A program made the position numbers and the translations under genes. Below, in pieces: positions 1 through 11,933 of a stretch of 64,000 nt of DNA (its first letter is position 1; each line of letters opens with the position of its first letter). The stretch is from Morinoia aosen (lineage: Eukaryota; Arthropoda; Malacostraca; Amphipoda; Talitridae). The stretch covers positions 1 through 64,000 of the forward strand of contig CM059580.1 in assembly GCA_030386875.1 (NCBI GenBank), read 5' to 3'. The notes below the pieces were generated by a model. The model was not told where the DNA came from and ran no database searches. It saw only the letters and a program-made list of their open reading frames with translations.

Positions 1-1172
1 GGGAAAATAAACATTGACCAAAATGCGTTCGCAACAGCTGGTAGCAGTTTGCAGCTCACAGAAATGAGTTTTTATCACTAAAATAGGAGTTTTAGATGTA
101 AGATCACTGACACTGAGCAAGTTTGGATGCTTACTAAATTTATTACGCGCATATTTCCAAAGTTGTTCGATAATCAGTTCAGTTCGATATTTGATGAATT
201 ACCCTAGCTAATTTTCGTAATGAAATTATTAAGTCGTTTACAACATAAAATTCAATATTGACCATTATTTATTCTATATCTATTCCATATTTATTCTATA
301 TTTTTTCTATATTTATTCCATATCTTTTCTATGTTTAATCTATATCTATTCTGCATCTATTCTTTATATCTAATACACACATTTATTATAGTCTATATCC
401 AAGACGAAACCGATAATATAAGTACATATATACACAAAGTGTATACCTGAATGCGTTACAATAATAAACATTTCTACACATTTCGATATGCATTAAAAGA
501 CATACAACTACACACTAGGTATATTAATACCTTAAAACCCGCTGCCGGCAACACACACACACACACACACACATTTGAACACACACTGGAGTTTAGGGTA
601 ATTTTCGCACAGGTATAGAAAATTTACCCTAGATGGTTTCACTTTTTCATTTGTATATATCTATAATACCGGATAATTATTTGGAAAGTTCGTTCTCATG
701 AACAAAAAATAAATTAATCCCTACCGGTATTGAAAATGATATTTTATTAATCCCCCGGGATGAAATAAAAACATGTTTATCAATCTCAACCGGATTGACA
801 AATAATGTATAGAATAAAACAGAACAGAATAAAATTTATATATATACTTGTACATTAATCCGTACAGGAAATAATAATATATATATATACATTAATCCCC
901 ACCGGAAGGCTGCAATTATTTGCAAGTCGACACGTGGGGGTAACACGGTGGGGGTAGGAGAGGGGGTAAGGAGGGGTCCAAAAAGGGAGGGCAGAGCAAA
1001 GGAACGTCTGTACTATCTCCTTTAAAGTCCCCCCCAACCCCTCGACCCCCACATCCCCCTCTTCTCACCCCCGTTCCACCCCCTCTTCCATCCCTGGTCA
1101 TTTTTATTTCTTGTAGAATTTTTTTCCTTTTATTAGGTTCGTTTTCTTTGAACTTTCGAAAGTGCTTCTTTT
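1..1172. other. AT-rich non-coding spacer with small degenerate repeats
   Basis: No gene is visible. 262-372 holds a drifting TATTCTATATCTAT-like repeat and 551-572 is an (AC)n microsatellite. Between about 705 and 910 the word ATTAATCCC or a close variant, followed by CCGG or similar, recurs at irregular intervals (near 713, 747, 780, 856, 893), an old tandem repeat in decay. 940-1090 is G-rich then C-rich on the plus strand. The short minus ORFs here are low-complexity translations. Confidence 0.6.
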
Positions 1173-2570
1173 GGTGGTGTAGAAAACGGGGGGTGGTGTA
1201 GAAAACGGGGGGTGGTGTAGAAAACGGGGGTGTGGTGTAGAAAACGGGGGTGTGGTGTAGAAAACGGGGGGTGGTGTAGAAAGCGGGGGGTGGTGTAGAA
1301 AACGGGGGATGGTGTAGAAAACGGGGGTGTGGTGTAGAAAGCGGGGGGTGGTGTAGAAAACGGGGGGTGGTGTAGAAAACGGGGGTGTGGTGTAGAAAAC
1401 GGGGGTGTGGTGTAGAAAACGGGGGGTGGTGTAGAAAGCGGGGGGTGGTGTAGAAAACGGGGGGTGGTGTAGAAAACGGGGGTGTGGTGTAGAAAACGGG
1501 GGTGTGGTGTAGAAAGCGGGGGGTGGTGTAGAAAACGGGGGGTGGTGTAGAAAACGGGGGGTGGTGTAGAAAACGGGGGGTGGTGTAGAAAGCGGGGGGT
1601 GGTGTAGAAAACGGGGGTGTGGTGTAGAAAACGGGGGGTGGTGTAGAAAACGGGGGGTGGTGTAGAAAACGGGGGGTGGTGTAGAAAACGGGGTGTGGTG
1701 TAGAAAACGGGGGGTGGTGTAGAAAACGGGGGGTGGTGTAGAAAACGGGGGGTGGTGTAGAAAACGGGGGGGTGGTGTAGAAAACGGGGGGTGGTGTAGA
1801 AAACGGGGGGTGGTGTAGAAAACGGGGGGTGGTGTAGAAAACGGGGGGTGGTGTAGAAAACGGGGGGTGGTGTAGAAAACGGGGGGTGGTGTAGAAAACG
1901 CGGGTGTGGTGTAGAAAACGGGGGGTGGTGTAGAAAGCGGGGTGTGGTGTAGAAAACGGGGGGTGGTGTAGAAAACGGGGGGTGGTGTAGAAAACGGGGG
2001 GGTGGTGTAGAAAGCGGGGTGTGGTGTAGAAAACGGGGGGTGGTGTAGAAAGCGGGGTGTGGTGTAGAAAACGGGGGGTGGTGTAGAAAACGGGGGGTGG
2101 TGTAGAAAACGGGGGGTGGTGTAGAAAGCGGGGTGTGGTGTAGAAAACGGGGGGTGGTGTAGAAAACGGGGGGTGGTGTAGAAAACGGTGGGTGGTGTAG
2201 AAAACGGGGGGTGGTGTAGAAAACGGGGGGTGGTGTAGAAAACGGGGGGTGGTGTAGAAAACGGTGGGTGGTGTAGAAAACGCGGGGTGGTGTAGAAAAC
2301 GGTGGGTGGTGTAGAAAACGGGGGGTGGTGTAGAAAACGGGGGGTGGTGTAGAAAACGGGGGGTGGTGTAGAAAACGGGGGGTGGTGTAGAAAACGGGGG
2401 TGGTGTAGAAAACGGTGGGTGGTGTAGAAAACGGGGGGTGGTGTAGAAAACGGGGGGTGGTGTAGAAAACGGGGGGTGGTGTAGAAAACGGGGGGTGGTG
2501 TAGAAAACGGGGGTGGTGTAGAAAACGGGGGGTGGTGTAGAAAACGGTGGGTGGTGTCGAAAACAGGGGT
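1173..2570. repeat. 19-bp G-rich minisatellite array (about 73 units)
   Basis: The unit is GTGTAGAAAACGGGGGGTG (19 bp), with 18- and 20-bp length variants and AAGCGGGG, GGGGTGT and CGGTGGG variants. Every unit carries a run of about five or six G on the plus strand. The 529-codon minus ORF at 1104-2693 is this array read through: the peptide period is 19 residues because three units make 57 bp. I do not call it a gene. Confidence 0.95.
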
Positions 2571-2989
2571 TGGAAATAATTTAGAAAAATTATTTATGGA
2601 AGGTATTTTTGAAATAATATTTTTGAAATATTTATAGTTCAAACGATTAAAATGCGCCTTGTTTAATTCAATATTATCATTAATTAGCAACAAAATTCAC
2701 TAGACAAAACATAACTCAAGTGGAAAAAACGAATCTTCATCGTAAGAAATTATAAAAACCGAACTTCGTGTCTACTGTGTTGGAAATAAACTGTTTTTTT
2801 TTTATTTTTGTTACCACGCAAAAAGCATTTGATTAACAACACCTTATTTTTTCCTGTCTTTTCAATAGAATTTTATTTAGTATAAACTTCATGCTTCTGT
2901 CACTCTGCGGAAAAGTTAGGAGCAAATGAAAAGATGTTTGTGTACGACAGCTGGTGACGTTTTTTCAAAATTCGTACTTATGAAACGTA
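2571..2989. other. AT-rich spacer, nothing recognised
   Basis: About 420 bp of AT-rich sequence between two arrays. I see no open frame of interest, no RNA-gene signature and no transposon ends. Confidence 0.5.
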
Positions 2990-3990
2990 TGAATCGAAAC
3001 GTTTTAGTGAAATGTTTTAATCGAAATTTTTTAATTAAACGTTTTCAATAAAATGTTTTTATAAAAATATTTTACCTAAACTTTTTAGTGAAATGTTTTA
3101 ATCGAAATATTTGAATTAAACGTTTTCAATAAAATGTTTTAATAGAAATATTTTACTTAAACTTTTTAGTGAAATGTTTTAATCGAAATATTTGAATTAA
3201 ACGTTTTCAATAAAATGTTTTAATAAAAATATTTTACCTAAACTTTTTAGTGAAATGTTTTAATCGAAATATTTGAATTAAACGTTTTCAATAAAATGTT
3301 TTAATAAAAATATTCGAATTAAATTTTTTCAATAAAATGTTTCAATAAAAATATTTTAATTAAACGTTTTCTATAAAATGTTTTAATAAAAATATTTGAA
3401 TTAAACGTTTTCAATAAAATGTTTTAATAAAAATATTTGAATTAAACGTTTTCAATAAAATGTTTTAATAAAAAAATTTGAATTAAACGTTTTCAATAAA
3501 ATGTTTTAATAAAAATATTTTAATTAAACGTTTTCAATAAAATGTTTTAATAAAAATATTTTAATTAAACGTTTTCAATAAAATGTTTTTATAAAAATAT
3601 TTGAATTAAACGTTTTCAATAAAATGTTTTAATAAAAATATTTGAATTAAACGTTTTCAATAAAATGTTTTAATAAAAATATTTGAATTAAACGTTTTCA
3701 ATAAAATGTTTTAATAAAAATATTTTAATTAAACGTTTTCAATAAAATGTTTTAATAAAAATATTTTAATTAAACGTTTTCAATAAAATGTTTTTATAAA
3801 AATATTTGAATTAAACGTTTTCAATAAAATGTTTTAATAAAAATATTTGAATTAAACGTTTTCAATAAAATGTTTTAATAAAAATATTTGAATTAAACGT
3901 TTTCAATAAAATGTTTTAATAAAAATATTTGAATTAAACGTTTTCAATAAAATGTTTTAATAAAAATATTTTAATTAAACGTTTTAGTGA
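2990..3990. repeat. 41-bp AT-rich minisatellite array
   Basis: The core AAACGTTTTCAATAAAATG recurs every 41 bp, followed by TTTTAATAAAAATATTT and a GAATT or TAATT junction. The first four units (to about 3290) have the older form with TTTTAGTGAAATG and TCGAAAT, and the rest are homogeneous, so recent expansion took place on the right. The unit looks internally like two related half-units of about 20 bp. Confidence 0.93.
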
Positions 3991-4130
3991 AACCATTTTA
4001 TGCAGCATTTCTATACGACCGCTTCAAAACAAATATTTTAGTGGAGCATTTGAAAAAAAAATGAACACAACTTTTAACGAGGCGTTTTGAAAAATTTAAT
4101 GAAAGGTTTCATGTTAAAGACTGAAGATAA
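3991..4130. other. short spacer continuing the decayed 41-bp motif
   Basis: The words GTTTTAGTGAAACC, CATTTTATG and GGCGTTTTGAAAA look like degraded edges of the preceding array. No gene is seen. Confidence 0.4.
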
Positions 4131-4865
4131 ATTATGTGTTGGTGCCAGGGCAATGTATGTACAAAATTATGTGTTGGTGCCAGGGCAATGTATGTACAAA
4201 ATTATGTGTTGGTGCCAGGGCAATGTATGTACAAAATTATGTGTTGGTGCCAGGGCAATGTATGTACAAAATTATGTGTTGGTGCCAGGGCAATGTATGT
4301 ACAAAATTATGTGTTGGTACCAGGGCAATGTATGTACAAAATTATGTGTTGGTGCCAGGGCAATGTATGTACAAAATTATGTGTTGGTGCCAGGGCAATG
4401 TATGTACAAAATTATGTGTTGGTGCCAGGGCAATGTATGTACAAAATTATGTGTTGGTGCCAGGGCAATGTATGTACAAAATTATGTGTTGGTGCCAGGG
4501 CAATGTATGTACAAAATTATGTGTTGGTGCCAGGGCAATGTATGTACAAAATTATGTGTTGGTACCAGGGCAATGTATGTACAAAATTATGTGTTGGTGC
4601 CAGGGCAATGTATGTACAAAATTATGTGTTGGTGCCAGGGCAATGTATGTACAAAATTATGTGTTGGTGCCAGGGCAATGTATGTACAAAATTATGTGTT
4701 GGTACCAGGGCAATGTATGTACAAAATTATGTGTTGGTGCCAGGGCAATGTATGTACAAAATTATGTGTTGGTGCCAGGGCAATGTATGTACAAAATTAT
4801 GTGTTGGTACCAGGGCAATGTATGTACAAAATTATGTGTTGGTGCCAGGGCAATGTATGTACAAA
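4131..4865. repeat. 35-bp minisatellite, 21 near-identical units
   Basis: 735 bp is exactly 21 units of 35 bp (first unit 4131-4165), core GTGTTGGTGCCAGGGCAATG. The visible variation is one G/A site that turns GGTGCC into GGTACC in a few units (near 4316, 4561, 4701, 4806). Such homogeneity implies very recent expansion or gene conversion. All three plus frames are open (ORFs of 246-277 codons) only because the unit lacks in-frame stops. Confidence 0.96.
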
Positions 4866-4960
4866 AAAAGTTAAACAATTTTGGGCGACCAGTTCCTGGA
4901 GTCGATAAAACGGGTAATTTCCGGAAATTTGACCAGAGATATAGATTAAAAATCGATTAT

Positions 4961-5600
4961 AGAGATTAGTTGTTAGTTTTAGCCTCCCTAACTGCAACGA
5001 ATACGATCCCAAGAGAGGAAGGCACCATTTAGTATGGGGTTGAGGGAATCTATGCACGCGGTGTCCCCCCAGCAAGTCAGGAAGGAACGGGGAATCTATG
5101 CACGCGGTGTCCCCACAGTAAGTCAGGAAGGAACGGGGAATCTATGCACGCAGTGTCACCCCAGCAAGTCAGGAAGGAACGGGGAATCTATGCACGCGCT
5201 GTCCCCACCGCAAGTCAGGAAGGGACGGGGAATCTATGCACGTGGTGTCCCCACAGCAAGTCAGGAAGGAACGGGGAATCTATGCACGCGGTGTCCCCAC
5301 AGCAAGTCAGGAAGGAACGGGGAATCTATGCACGTGGTGTCCCCCCAGCAAGTCAGGAAGGAACAGGGAATCTATGCACGCGGTGTCCCCACCGCAAGTC
5401 AGGAAAGAAGTTCATGAAACAAGACAAAAGTAGAAGAAGAAAGCAATAGGTGCTGAAAAACAGGACAGCAGTCAACCGAAAAAAGATGGTCCGTAACAAA
5501 ACAAAAACCTATTTTATTTCTACACAAGGTAGGCCTACCTCACCCTCAGCTCGGGACCTCACTTGTTCCCCTTGGGATCGCTAATTCTCATATCAATGTA
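4961..5600 (+). mobile_element. Dispersed module with internal 47-bp VNTR, copy 1
   Basis: The layout is a 5' flank (about 4961-5044, including GAGGAAGGCA and CATTTAGTATGG), then 47-bp units at 5045-5403 with core CTATGCACGCGGTGTCCCC (just under eight units), then a 3' segment of about 190 bp from AAGTTCATGAAACAAG to the region of GCTCGGGACCTCAC. The same three parts in the same order occur at 25601-26455 and 57604-59190. The 3' segments are almost identical, but homology ends soon after TTCCCC near 5575-5600. This is what a dispersed element with an internal VNTR would look like (compare the SVA architecture of hominids). No terminal repeats, target duplication or coding capacity is seen, so the class is unknown and segmental duplication is an alternative. 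Confidence 0.55.
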
Positions 5601-6000
5601 TAATTTTATGTCTAAAACTTACATTTTAATATTCGTATATTCAGAAAATTTTCAGATATGCAAACACTTTAACAAATAAAATCCAATAAAATATAATACA
5701 ACAAAATATGCTACAAAAAGAACACAATACCGAAGAAAACAACGAAGGGTAAAAAAGAAAACAACAAAAATAACCGGAAAATTTATTCAGAAAAGCAAGC
5801 AACAAAAAAACTAATTAATAAATCTAACAAGTAACGAATATTATTAATAGTAATAATATTATTATTAATATTATTAATATTATTAATATTATTAATATTA
5901 ATATTAATATTCATATTGTACTTAATTCCACTTTCGCCTTAACTTGAATAATTAGGAAAGAAATTATTGATAATTACTATAGAATATATCACTGGTTTGG
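5601..6000. other. AT-rich spacer with (ATT/AAT)n tract
   Basis: The interval is AT-rich throughout, with a trinucleotide-like ATT/AATATT tract at about 5838-5915. No gene is seen. Confidence 0.6.
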
Positions 6001-8312
6001 GTGTGTGGCTAGGGAGTGTGGCTAGGGAGTGTGGCTAGGGAGTGTGGCTAGGGAGTGTGGCTAGGGAGTGTGGCTAGGGAGTGTGGCTAGGGAGTGTGGC
6101 TAGGGAGTGTGGCTAGAGAGTGTGGCTAGAAAGTGTGGCTAGGGAGTGTGGCTAGGGAGTGTGGCTAGGGAGTGTGGCTATGGGGTGTGGCTAGGGAGTG
6201 TGGCTAGGGAGTGTGGCTAGGGAGTGTGGCTAGGGAGTGTGGCTAGGGAGTGTGGCTATGGGGTGTGGCTAGGGAGTGTGGCTAGGGAGTGTGGCTAGGG
6301 AGTGTGGCTAGGGAGTGTGGCTAGGGAGTGTGGCTATGGGGTGTGGCTAGGGAGTGTGGCTAGGGAGTGTGGCTAGGGAGTGTGGCTAGGGAGTGTGGCT
6401 ATGGGGTGTGGCTAGGGAGTGTGGCTAGGGAGTGTGGCTAGGGAGTGTGGCTAGGGAGTGTGGCTATGGGGTGTGGCTAGGGGGTGTGGCTAGGGAGTGT
6501 GGCTAGGGAGTGTGGCTAGGGAGTGTGGCTAGGGAGTGTGGCTAGGGAGTGTGGCTAGGGAGTGTGGCTATGGGGTGTGGCTAGGGAGTGTGGCTAGGGA
6601 GTGTGGCTAGGGAGTGTGGCTAGGGAGTGTGGCTATGGGGTGTGGCTAGGGAGTGTGGCTAGGGAGTGTGGCTAGGGAGTGTGGCTAGGGAGTGTGGCTA
6701 TGGGGTGTGGCTAGGGAGTGTGGCTAGGGAGTGTGGCTAGGGAGTGTGGCTAGGGAGTGTGGCTAGGGAGTGTGGCTATGGGGTGTGGCTAGGGAGTGTG
6801 GCTAGGGAGTGTGGCTAGGGAGTGTGGCTAGGGAGTGTGGCTAGGGAGTGTGGCTAGGGAGTGTGGCTAGGGAGTGTGGCTAGGGAGTGTGGCTAGGGAG
6901 TGTGGCTAGGGAGTGTGGCTAGGGAGTGTGGCTAGGGAGTGTGGCTAGGGAGTGTGGCTAGGGAGTGTGGCTAGGGAGTGTGGCTATGGGGTGTGGCTAG
7001 GGAGTGTGGCTAGGGAGTGTGGCTAGGGAGTGTGGCTAGGGAGTGTGGCTAGGGAGTGTGGCTAGGGAGTGTGGCTAGGGAGTGTGGCTAGGGAGTGTGG
7101 CTATGGGGTGTGGCTAGGGAGTGTGGCTAGGGAGTGTGGCTAGGGAGTGTGGCTAGGGAGTGTGGCTAGGGAGTGTGGCTATGGGGTGTGGCTAGGGAGT
7201 GTGGCTAGGGAGTGTGGCTAGGGAGTGTGGCTAGGGAGTGTGGCTAGGGAGTGTGGCTAGGGAGTGTGGCTATGGGGTGTGGCTAGGGAGTGTGGCTAGG
7301 GAGTGTGGCTAGGGAGTGTGGCTAGGGAGTGTGGCTATGGGGTGTGGCTAGGGAGTGTGGCTAGGGAGTGTGGCTAGGGAGTGTGGCTAGGGAGTGTGGC
7401 TATGGGGTGTGGCTAGGGAGTGTGGCTAGGGAGTGTGGCTAGGGAGTGTGGCTAGGGAGTGTGGCTAGGGAGTGTGGCTATGGGGTGTGGCTAGGGAGTG
7501 TGGCTAGGGAGTGTGGCTAGGGAGTGTGGCTAGGGAGTGTGGCTAGGGAGTGTGGCTAGGGAGTGTGGCTAGGGAGTGTGGCTAGGGAGTGTGGCTAGGG
7601 AGTGTGGCTAGGGAGTGTGGCTAGGGAGTGTGGCTAGGGAGTGTGGCTAGGGAGTGTGGCTAGGGAGTGTGGCTAGGGAGTGTGGCTATGGGGTGTGGCT
7701 AGGGAGTGTGGCTAGGGAGTGTGGCTAGGGAGTGTGGCTAGGGAGTGTGGCTAGGGAGTGTGGCTAGGGAGTGTGGCTAGGGAGTGTGGCTAGGGAGTGT
7801 GGCTAGGGAGTGTGGCTATGGGGTGTGGCTAGGGAGTGTGGCTAGGGAGTGTGGCTAGGGAGTGTGGCTAGGGAGTGTGGCTAGGGAGTGTGGCTAGGGA
7901 GTGTGGCTAGGGAGTGTGGCTAGGGAGTGTGGCTAGGGAGTGTGGCTAGGGAGTGTGTGGCTAGGGAGTGTGGCTAGGGAGTGTGGCTAGGAAGTGTGGC
8001 TAGGGAGTGTGTGGCTAGGGAGTGAGTGGCTAAGGAGTGTGGGGCTAGGGAGTGTGGCTAGGGAGTGTGTGGCTAGGGAGTGTGGCTAGGGAGTGTGGCT
8101 AGGGAGTGTGGCTAGGGAGTGTGTGGCTAGGGAGTGAGTGGCTAAGGAGTGTGGGGCTAGGGAGTGTGGCTAGGGAGTGTGGCTAGGGAGTGTGGCTAGG
8201 GAGTGAGTGGCTAAGGAGTGTGGGGCTAGGGAGTGTGGCTAGGGAGTGTGGCTAGGGAGTGTGGCTAGGGAGTGAGTGGCTAAGGAGTGTGGGGCTAGGG
8301 AGTGTGGCTAGT
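6001..8312. repeat. 13-bp minisatellite GTGTGGCTAGGGA with higher-order pattern
   Basis: About 175 units of 13 bp. A GTGTGGCTATGGG variant recurs every 65 or 78 bp over long stretches (for example near 6181, 6259, 6337, 6402, 6467), so there is a 5- to 6-unit higher-order repeat. At the right end (7945-8312) units become irregular: GTGTGTGGCTAGGGA, GTGAGTGGCTAAGGA and a GGGGCTAGGGA form, themselves repeated as a block. Each unit holds the palindrome CTAG, hence TAG on both strands. Since 13 is not a multiple of 3, stops fall in all six frames, unlike the other arrays here. Confidence 0.96.
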
Positions 8313-8956
8313 CATATAGTCTAAACCAATATTCTATGCATAAATCATGTTCATATACATGGTTATGTTGAGCTTGTACATGTCGACATACTGATGATGT
8401 CATGCCTACATAGCGCTATGTGGCGCCAGTATGTGGAGCTGGAAAATGTTGTCAAGACGTCAACGTTTTCTACAAAAAACGTTGCGATTGGCAAACAAAA
8501 AACGTTCATTTTAAATGTTCCGGGCCATGGTGATGAAATGTTTCTGTGCTCACCTGGTAAACGTTCTAAAAATGATATTAAAAAATGCAGAGGCAAACGC
8601 TCGTGAAGTTATAAACGTTTTTAAACTTTTGCGAAATTATTAACGTTTTTTGAACGTTTGTGAAGTTATAAACGTTTGTGGCACCTAAGTTTCCAGCTGG
8701 GGAACGTTTACAAGACCTGGCAACCCGGAACGTTTGTGAAACGTTTGTACATTCAAATTTTGTGACGTTGATTCGCAGAGTTCTATGAACAAAAATCGTT
8801 CATGAATTCTTTTACATCGCTCTAAAAACGTTTCTTCGACGTAAACGTTTGTCAAAAACATTTTTTTGATATTTTAATTATATGTGTATTCTAAAATTGC
8901 CTAACTTCATTTACAAAATAAACTTTTCATACACACGTCTTTGTAACGTCAAACAA
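8313..8956. other. Spacer rich in AACGTTT words
   Basis: No gene is recognised. From about 8430 to 8860 the words AACGTTT, AACGTTC and AAACGTTTGT recur many times at irregular spacing, ending just before the CRE-type array. Small ORFs of 70-77 codons on both strands overlap here and have no recognisable features. Confidence 0.5.
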
Positions 8957-11006
8957 ATGACGTGATACATATGACCTCCACATGACGTCATACATATGAC
9001 CTCCACATGACGTCATACATATGACCTCCACATGACGTCATACATATGACCTCCACATGACGTCATACACATGACCTCCACATGACGTCATACATATGAC
9101 CTCCACATGACGTCATACACATGACCTCCACATGACGTCATACACATGACCTCCACATGACGTCATACATATGAGCTCCACATGACGTCATACATATGAC
9201 CTCCACATGACGTCATACATATGACCTCCACATGACGTCATACATATGACCTCCACATGACGTCATACATATGACCTCCACATGACGTCATACACATGAC
9301 CTCCACATGACGTCATACATGTGACCTCCACATGACGTCATACATATGACCTCCACATGACGTCATACACATGACCTCCACATGACGTCATACACATGAC
9401 CTCCACATGACGTCATACATATGACCTCCACATGACGTCATACACATGACCTCCACATGACGTCATACATATGACCTCCACATGACGTCATACATATGAC
9501 CTCCACATGACGTCATACACATGACCTCCACATGACGTCATACATATGACCTCCACATGACGTCATACATATGACCTCCACATGACGTCATACATATGAC
9601 CTCCACATGACGTCATACACATGACCTCCACATGACGTCATACACATGACCTCCACATGACGTCATACATATGACCTCCACATGACGTCATACATATGAC
9701 CTCCACATGACGTCATACATATGACCTCCACATGACGTCATACACATGACCTCCACATGACGTCATACATATGACCTCCACATGACGTCATACATATGAC
9801 CTCCACATGACGTCATACATATGACCTCCACATGACGTCATACATATGACCTCCACATGACGTCATACATATGACCTCCACATGACGTCATACATATGAC
9901 CTCCACATGACGTCATACACATGACCTCCACATGACGTCATACATATGACCTCCACATGACGTCATACATATGACCTCCACATGACGTCATACATATGAC
10001 CTCCACATGACGTCATACATATGACCTCCACATGACGTCATACATATGACCTCCACATGACGTCATACCTATGACCTCCACATGACGTCATACACATGAC
10101 CTCCACATGACGTCATACACATGACCTCCACGTGACGTCATACATATGACCTCCACATGACGTCATACACATGACCTCCACATGCCGTCATACATATGAC
10201 CTCCACATGACGTCATACATATGACCTCCACATGACGTCATACACATGACCTCCACATGACGTCATACATATGACCTCCACATGACGTCATACATATGAC
10301 CTCCACATGACGTCATACATATGACCTCCACATGACGTCATACATATGACCTCCACATGACGTCATACATATGACCTCCACATGACGTCATACATATGAC
10401 CTCCACATGACGTCATACATATGACCTCCACATGACGTCATACATATGACCTCCACATGACGTCATACATATGACCTCCACATGACGTCATACATATGAC
10501 CTCCACATGACGTCATACATATGACCTCCATATGACCTCCACATGACGTCATACATATGACCTCCATATGACGTCATACATATGACCTCCACATGACGTC
10601 ATACATATGACCTCCACATGACGTCATACACATGACCTCCACATGACGTCATACATATGACCTCCACATGACGTCATACATATGACCTCCATATGACCTC
10701 CACATGACGTCATACATATGACCTCCATATGACGTCATACATATGACCTCCACATGACGTGATACATATGACCTCCACATGACGTCATACATATGACCTC
10801 CACATGACGTCATACATATGACCTCCACATGACGTCATACATATGACCTCCACATGACGTCATACATATGACCTCCACATGACGTCATACACATGACCTC
10901 CACATGACGTCATACATATGACCTCCACATGACGTCATACATATGACCTCCACATGACGTCATACATATGACCTCCACATGACGTCATACATATGACCTC
11001 CACATG
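8957..11006. repeat. 25-bp minisatellite with CRE palindrome in each unit (copy A)
   Basis: 2050 bp, about 82 units of 25 bp, core TGACGTCATACATATGACC followed by TCCACA. Nearly every unit contains TGACGTCA, the full palindromic cAMP-response element bound by CREB/ATF bZIP factors. It also contains TGACCT, whose complement AGGTCA is the nuclear-receptor half-site. The main polymorphism is CATATG versus CACATG. Two places (near 10525 and 10688) have a shortened unit that skips the CRE. Whether any protein binds here is inference. Confidence 0.95.
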
Positions 11007-11930
11007 AATACATATGACGTCTTCAGAACGTTAACGGGCCAAAATACGTCAGACGTCGCGTGAGACGAGAGGGAAGAACGTCAGACCGAGCTTTCGTACC
11101 AGTACGTCTGTGAACAAACGTAAAAAATTAGTAAAGTAAATGGAAACGTCTGTAAAAAAGAACGTAAAAAATTAGTTGATATGTAAAACGTCTATACAAA
11201 ACAAATCTGGAAAATTTGTTATAATTTTAGAACGTCCGTAAAAAATAGATGTAAAAATTTGATAAAAAACTCAGAAAATGTCTACGTAAACAAACGTCTA
11301 CATCGATAAAAACATGAAACGTCCGTAAAAAAAACAAAGCTAACCAGTAAACAAAAAAAAAATAAAAGCGTCCGTAAAAAACAGATGCAAAAATTATTAA
11401 TAAATAAAAAAGTCTGTAGAAATACAGTAAAATAGTGAGTGACGTTAGAAAATGCAAGCTAAAACATCACCAAAAAGTAAGACACCAAAGACAACAGTAC
11501 CAGAGATGTGACTTAAATTATAATTATTTAAAATTGAATATACGGAAGAGGAAACCAAGAATGTATGAAAGGATCCAGAAAAATGTCAAGTCAAGTCAAG
11601 TTGATGGGAACTTTACTAAACCTACATACAACATGAATAATATTTACATATATGTGCATGTATGTACATGTATATACATGTATATACATGAGTGTCCATA
11701 TAAATAAAACCTATATAGAACTTCAATAATATGTACAAGTATAAGTACGTATGTGTGTGAAAGTATATATATGTACATATATGTACGTTTATATATATAG
11801 GTATATACGGAAGTAAATATGTATGTACTTCCACGTTCACATGTAGGTATGTATATATATAAAATTACATATATATCGATATACATATATAAAAATATAG
11901 AAATATAGGATATCATTCAAGTACACACAT
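11007..11930. other. Spacer: ACGTC-rich then TATACATG-rich (copy A)
   Basis: 11020-11440 repeats words such as AACGTCTGTAAAAAA and AACGTCCGTAAAAAA at irregular spacing. Together with the AACGTTT region at 8430-8860, this puts the CRE array inside a wider domain enriched in ACGT cores. 11635-11900 is a TATG/TACA alternating low-complexity tract. Small ORFs in this interval are low-complexity translations. Confidence 0.55.
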
Positions 11931-11933
11931 GAA

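Noticed and set aside
1104..2693. 529-codon minus-strand ORF with FLHHPPFSTPP-type repeats
   Set aside because: The 19-bp array in three-unit rotation. The N- and C-terminal ends are AT-rich spacer with no features.
4131..4865. CRISPR array (regular 35-bp direct repeats)
   Set aside because: Repeats are head-to-tail with no unique spacers, there are no cas genes, and the DNA is eukaryotic.
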